From Thermoguttaceae bacterium (GTDB lineage: Bacteria > Planctomycetota > Planctomycetia > Pirellulales > Thermoguttaceae): DNA of 64,000 bases. Numbering within the stretch: the stretch's first letter is position 1; each line of letters begins with the position of its first letter. This document shows positions 63,598 through 64,000 of this stretch, piece after piece. A program made the position numbers and the translations under genes. The stretch lies in the NCBI GenBank assembly GCA_029975295.1, contig JARKPK010000082.1, positions 18,543-82,542 of the forward strand, given 5' to 3'. The notes below the pieces were generated by a model. The model worked only from the letters and a program-made list of their open reading frames with translations. It was not told where the DNA came from and searched no databases.

Positions 63598-64000
63598 TCA
63601 ACTCACGGGCGCGGCGAGCAGATCATCCAACGGGCGGGCGATGCGACGGAAGGTTCCCGCCGACATGGCCACCGTTTGCCAGCGCGGCGAGATCAAACGG
63701 GCGGCCGGCGCGTAGTCGGCCAGCGGGGCGGCCACGAAGCCGTAGAGCCGATCGCGAAACGCGAAAAGCCGCGCCGCCGGCAGCGGCGCGCGATCGCCCA
63801 CGATCAGATAGGCGAAAACGAACATCGCGCGGAAGCCCGGGCCGAAGATCGCCTCCCAACGGGCCAGTCCGTCGAGATCGTCGCGCGTGGACCAATTCTT
63901 CCAATACTGGCGATGCCGGCATCCGCTGGGGAATCGTCGCCCTTTGACATCGATCAGCCAACTGGGGCCGCCCGGGGCCGAAACGATGAAATCGAGGTTC
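63598..64000 (-). CDS. Conserved protein with PD-(D/E)XK-like motif (C-terminal part, cut by window edge)
   Basis: The C-terminal 133 residues of a protein whose start lies beyond the right edge. NLDFIVSAPGGPSWLIDVKGRRFPSG carries an Asp and a downstream D-x-K, the arrangement of a PD-(D/E)XK nuclease core; the following KNWSTRDDLDGLARWEAIFG and MFVFAYLIVGDRAPLP resemble a conserved planctomycete hypothetical family. I cannot prove nuclease activity from this part. It is upstream of the lyase gene on the same strand (274-nt spacer). Confidence 0.7.
   Translation of the reverse strand, partial: NLDFIVSAPGGPSWLIDVKGRRFPSGCRHRQYWKNWSTRDDLDGLARWEAIFGPGFRAMFVFAYLIVGDRAPLPAARLFAFRDRLYGFVAAPLADYAPAARLISPRWQTVAMSAGTFRRIARPLDDLLAAPVS

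Overview
The window is a high-GC bacterial chromosome segment that most likely comes from a planctomycete (Planctomycetota, Pirellulales-like). The evidence is a PEP-CTERM surface protein (VPEPS motif, hydrophobic segment, Arg tail), a BBP7-type outer-membrane barrel, a Tat-exported Gfo/Idh/MocA oxidoreductase, a Ser/Thr kinase with the phylum's N-terminal extension, an ABC permease with the NPVLWREMRTW motif, a single-domain-start DnaA, and long gene-poor spacers. This is an inference from gene content; no rRNA is present.

Layout: 1-5.3 kb holds the 5' part of an ABC permease (cut by the left edge), thioredoxin, an FHA protein, a Gfo oxidoreductase and a PEP-CTERM protein. 6.0-8.2 kb holds two glycosyltransferases (GT9 then GT4) for envelope glycan. 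8.3-20.6 kb is a Tad/Flp pilus locus on the minus strand: cpaA-tadE-cpaB-cpaC-cpaE-cpaF-tadB-tadC, preceded by two separate flp pilin genes that each have their own intrinsic terminator. 20.9-27.3 kb carries a YfhO-like membrane protein overlapping a GtrB/DPM1-type GT2, a polytopic membrane protein and an MFS transporter. 27.7-30.7 kb has a HEAT-repeat protein and a Ser/Thr kinase. 30.9-36.5 kb is the replication cluster dnaA-dnaN-dciA-gyrB (minus strand, recF absent), so the chromosomal origin may lie here. rlmN follows, then a repeat-rich spacer, tRNA-Val(CAC) and a TIM-barrel-type Tat protein. 40.8-45.0 kb is a minus-strand operon of a SEC-C protein, an RlmI-like methyltransferase and a TrmH/SpoU methyltransferase. 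45.6-54.2 kb contains a BBP7 barrel, nagB, a DUF985 cupin, a bacterial archaemetzincin, an unrecognised secreted protein, a stranded trmH fragment, ppk2 and a TlpA-like protein. 54.6-64 kb contains ruvC, murA, then on the minus strand gcvPA-gcvPB-lplA, a heparinase/alginate-lyase-like enzyme and a PD-(D/E)XK-like protein cut by the right edge.

How genes work together: CpaA should cleave the Flp and TadE prepilins, CpaF/TadB/TadC form the motor and platform, and CpaC/CpaB the outer-membrane channel. GcvPA and GcvPB form glycine decarboxylase, whose GcvH partner needs the lipoyl group that LplA can attach. DnaA, DciA, DnaN and GyrB serve initiation and fork progress.

Most interesting: a family of short hairpins with a covarying 9-bp stem and a CTTGY loop. 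It is clustered between rlmN and tRNA-Val, and it is also inserted in frame inside two essential-type genes: as a tandem 3 x 48-bp array in murA, and in the opposite orientation in the neighbouring lplA. This looks like a coding-invasive palindromic element, analogous in behaviour to the Rickettsia palindromic elements.
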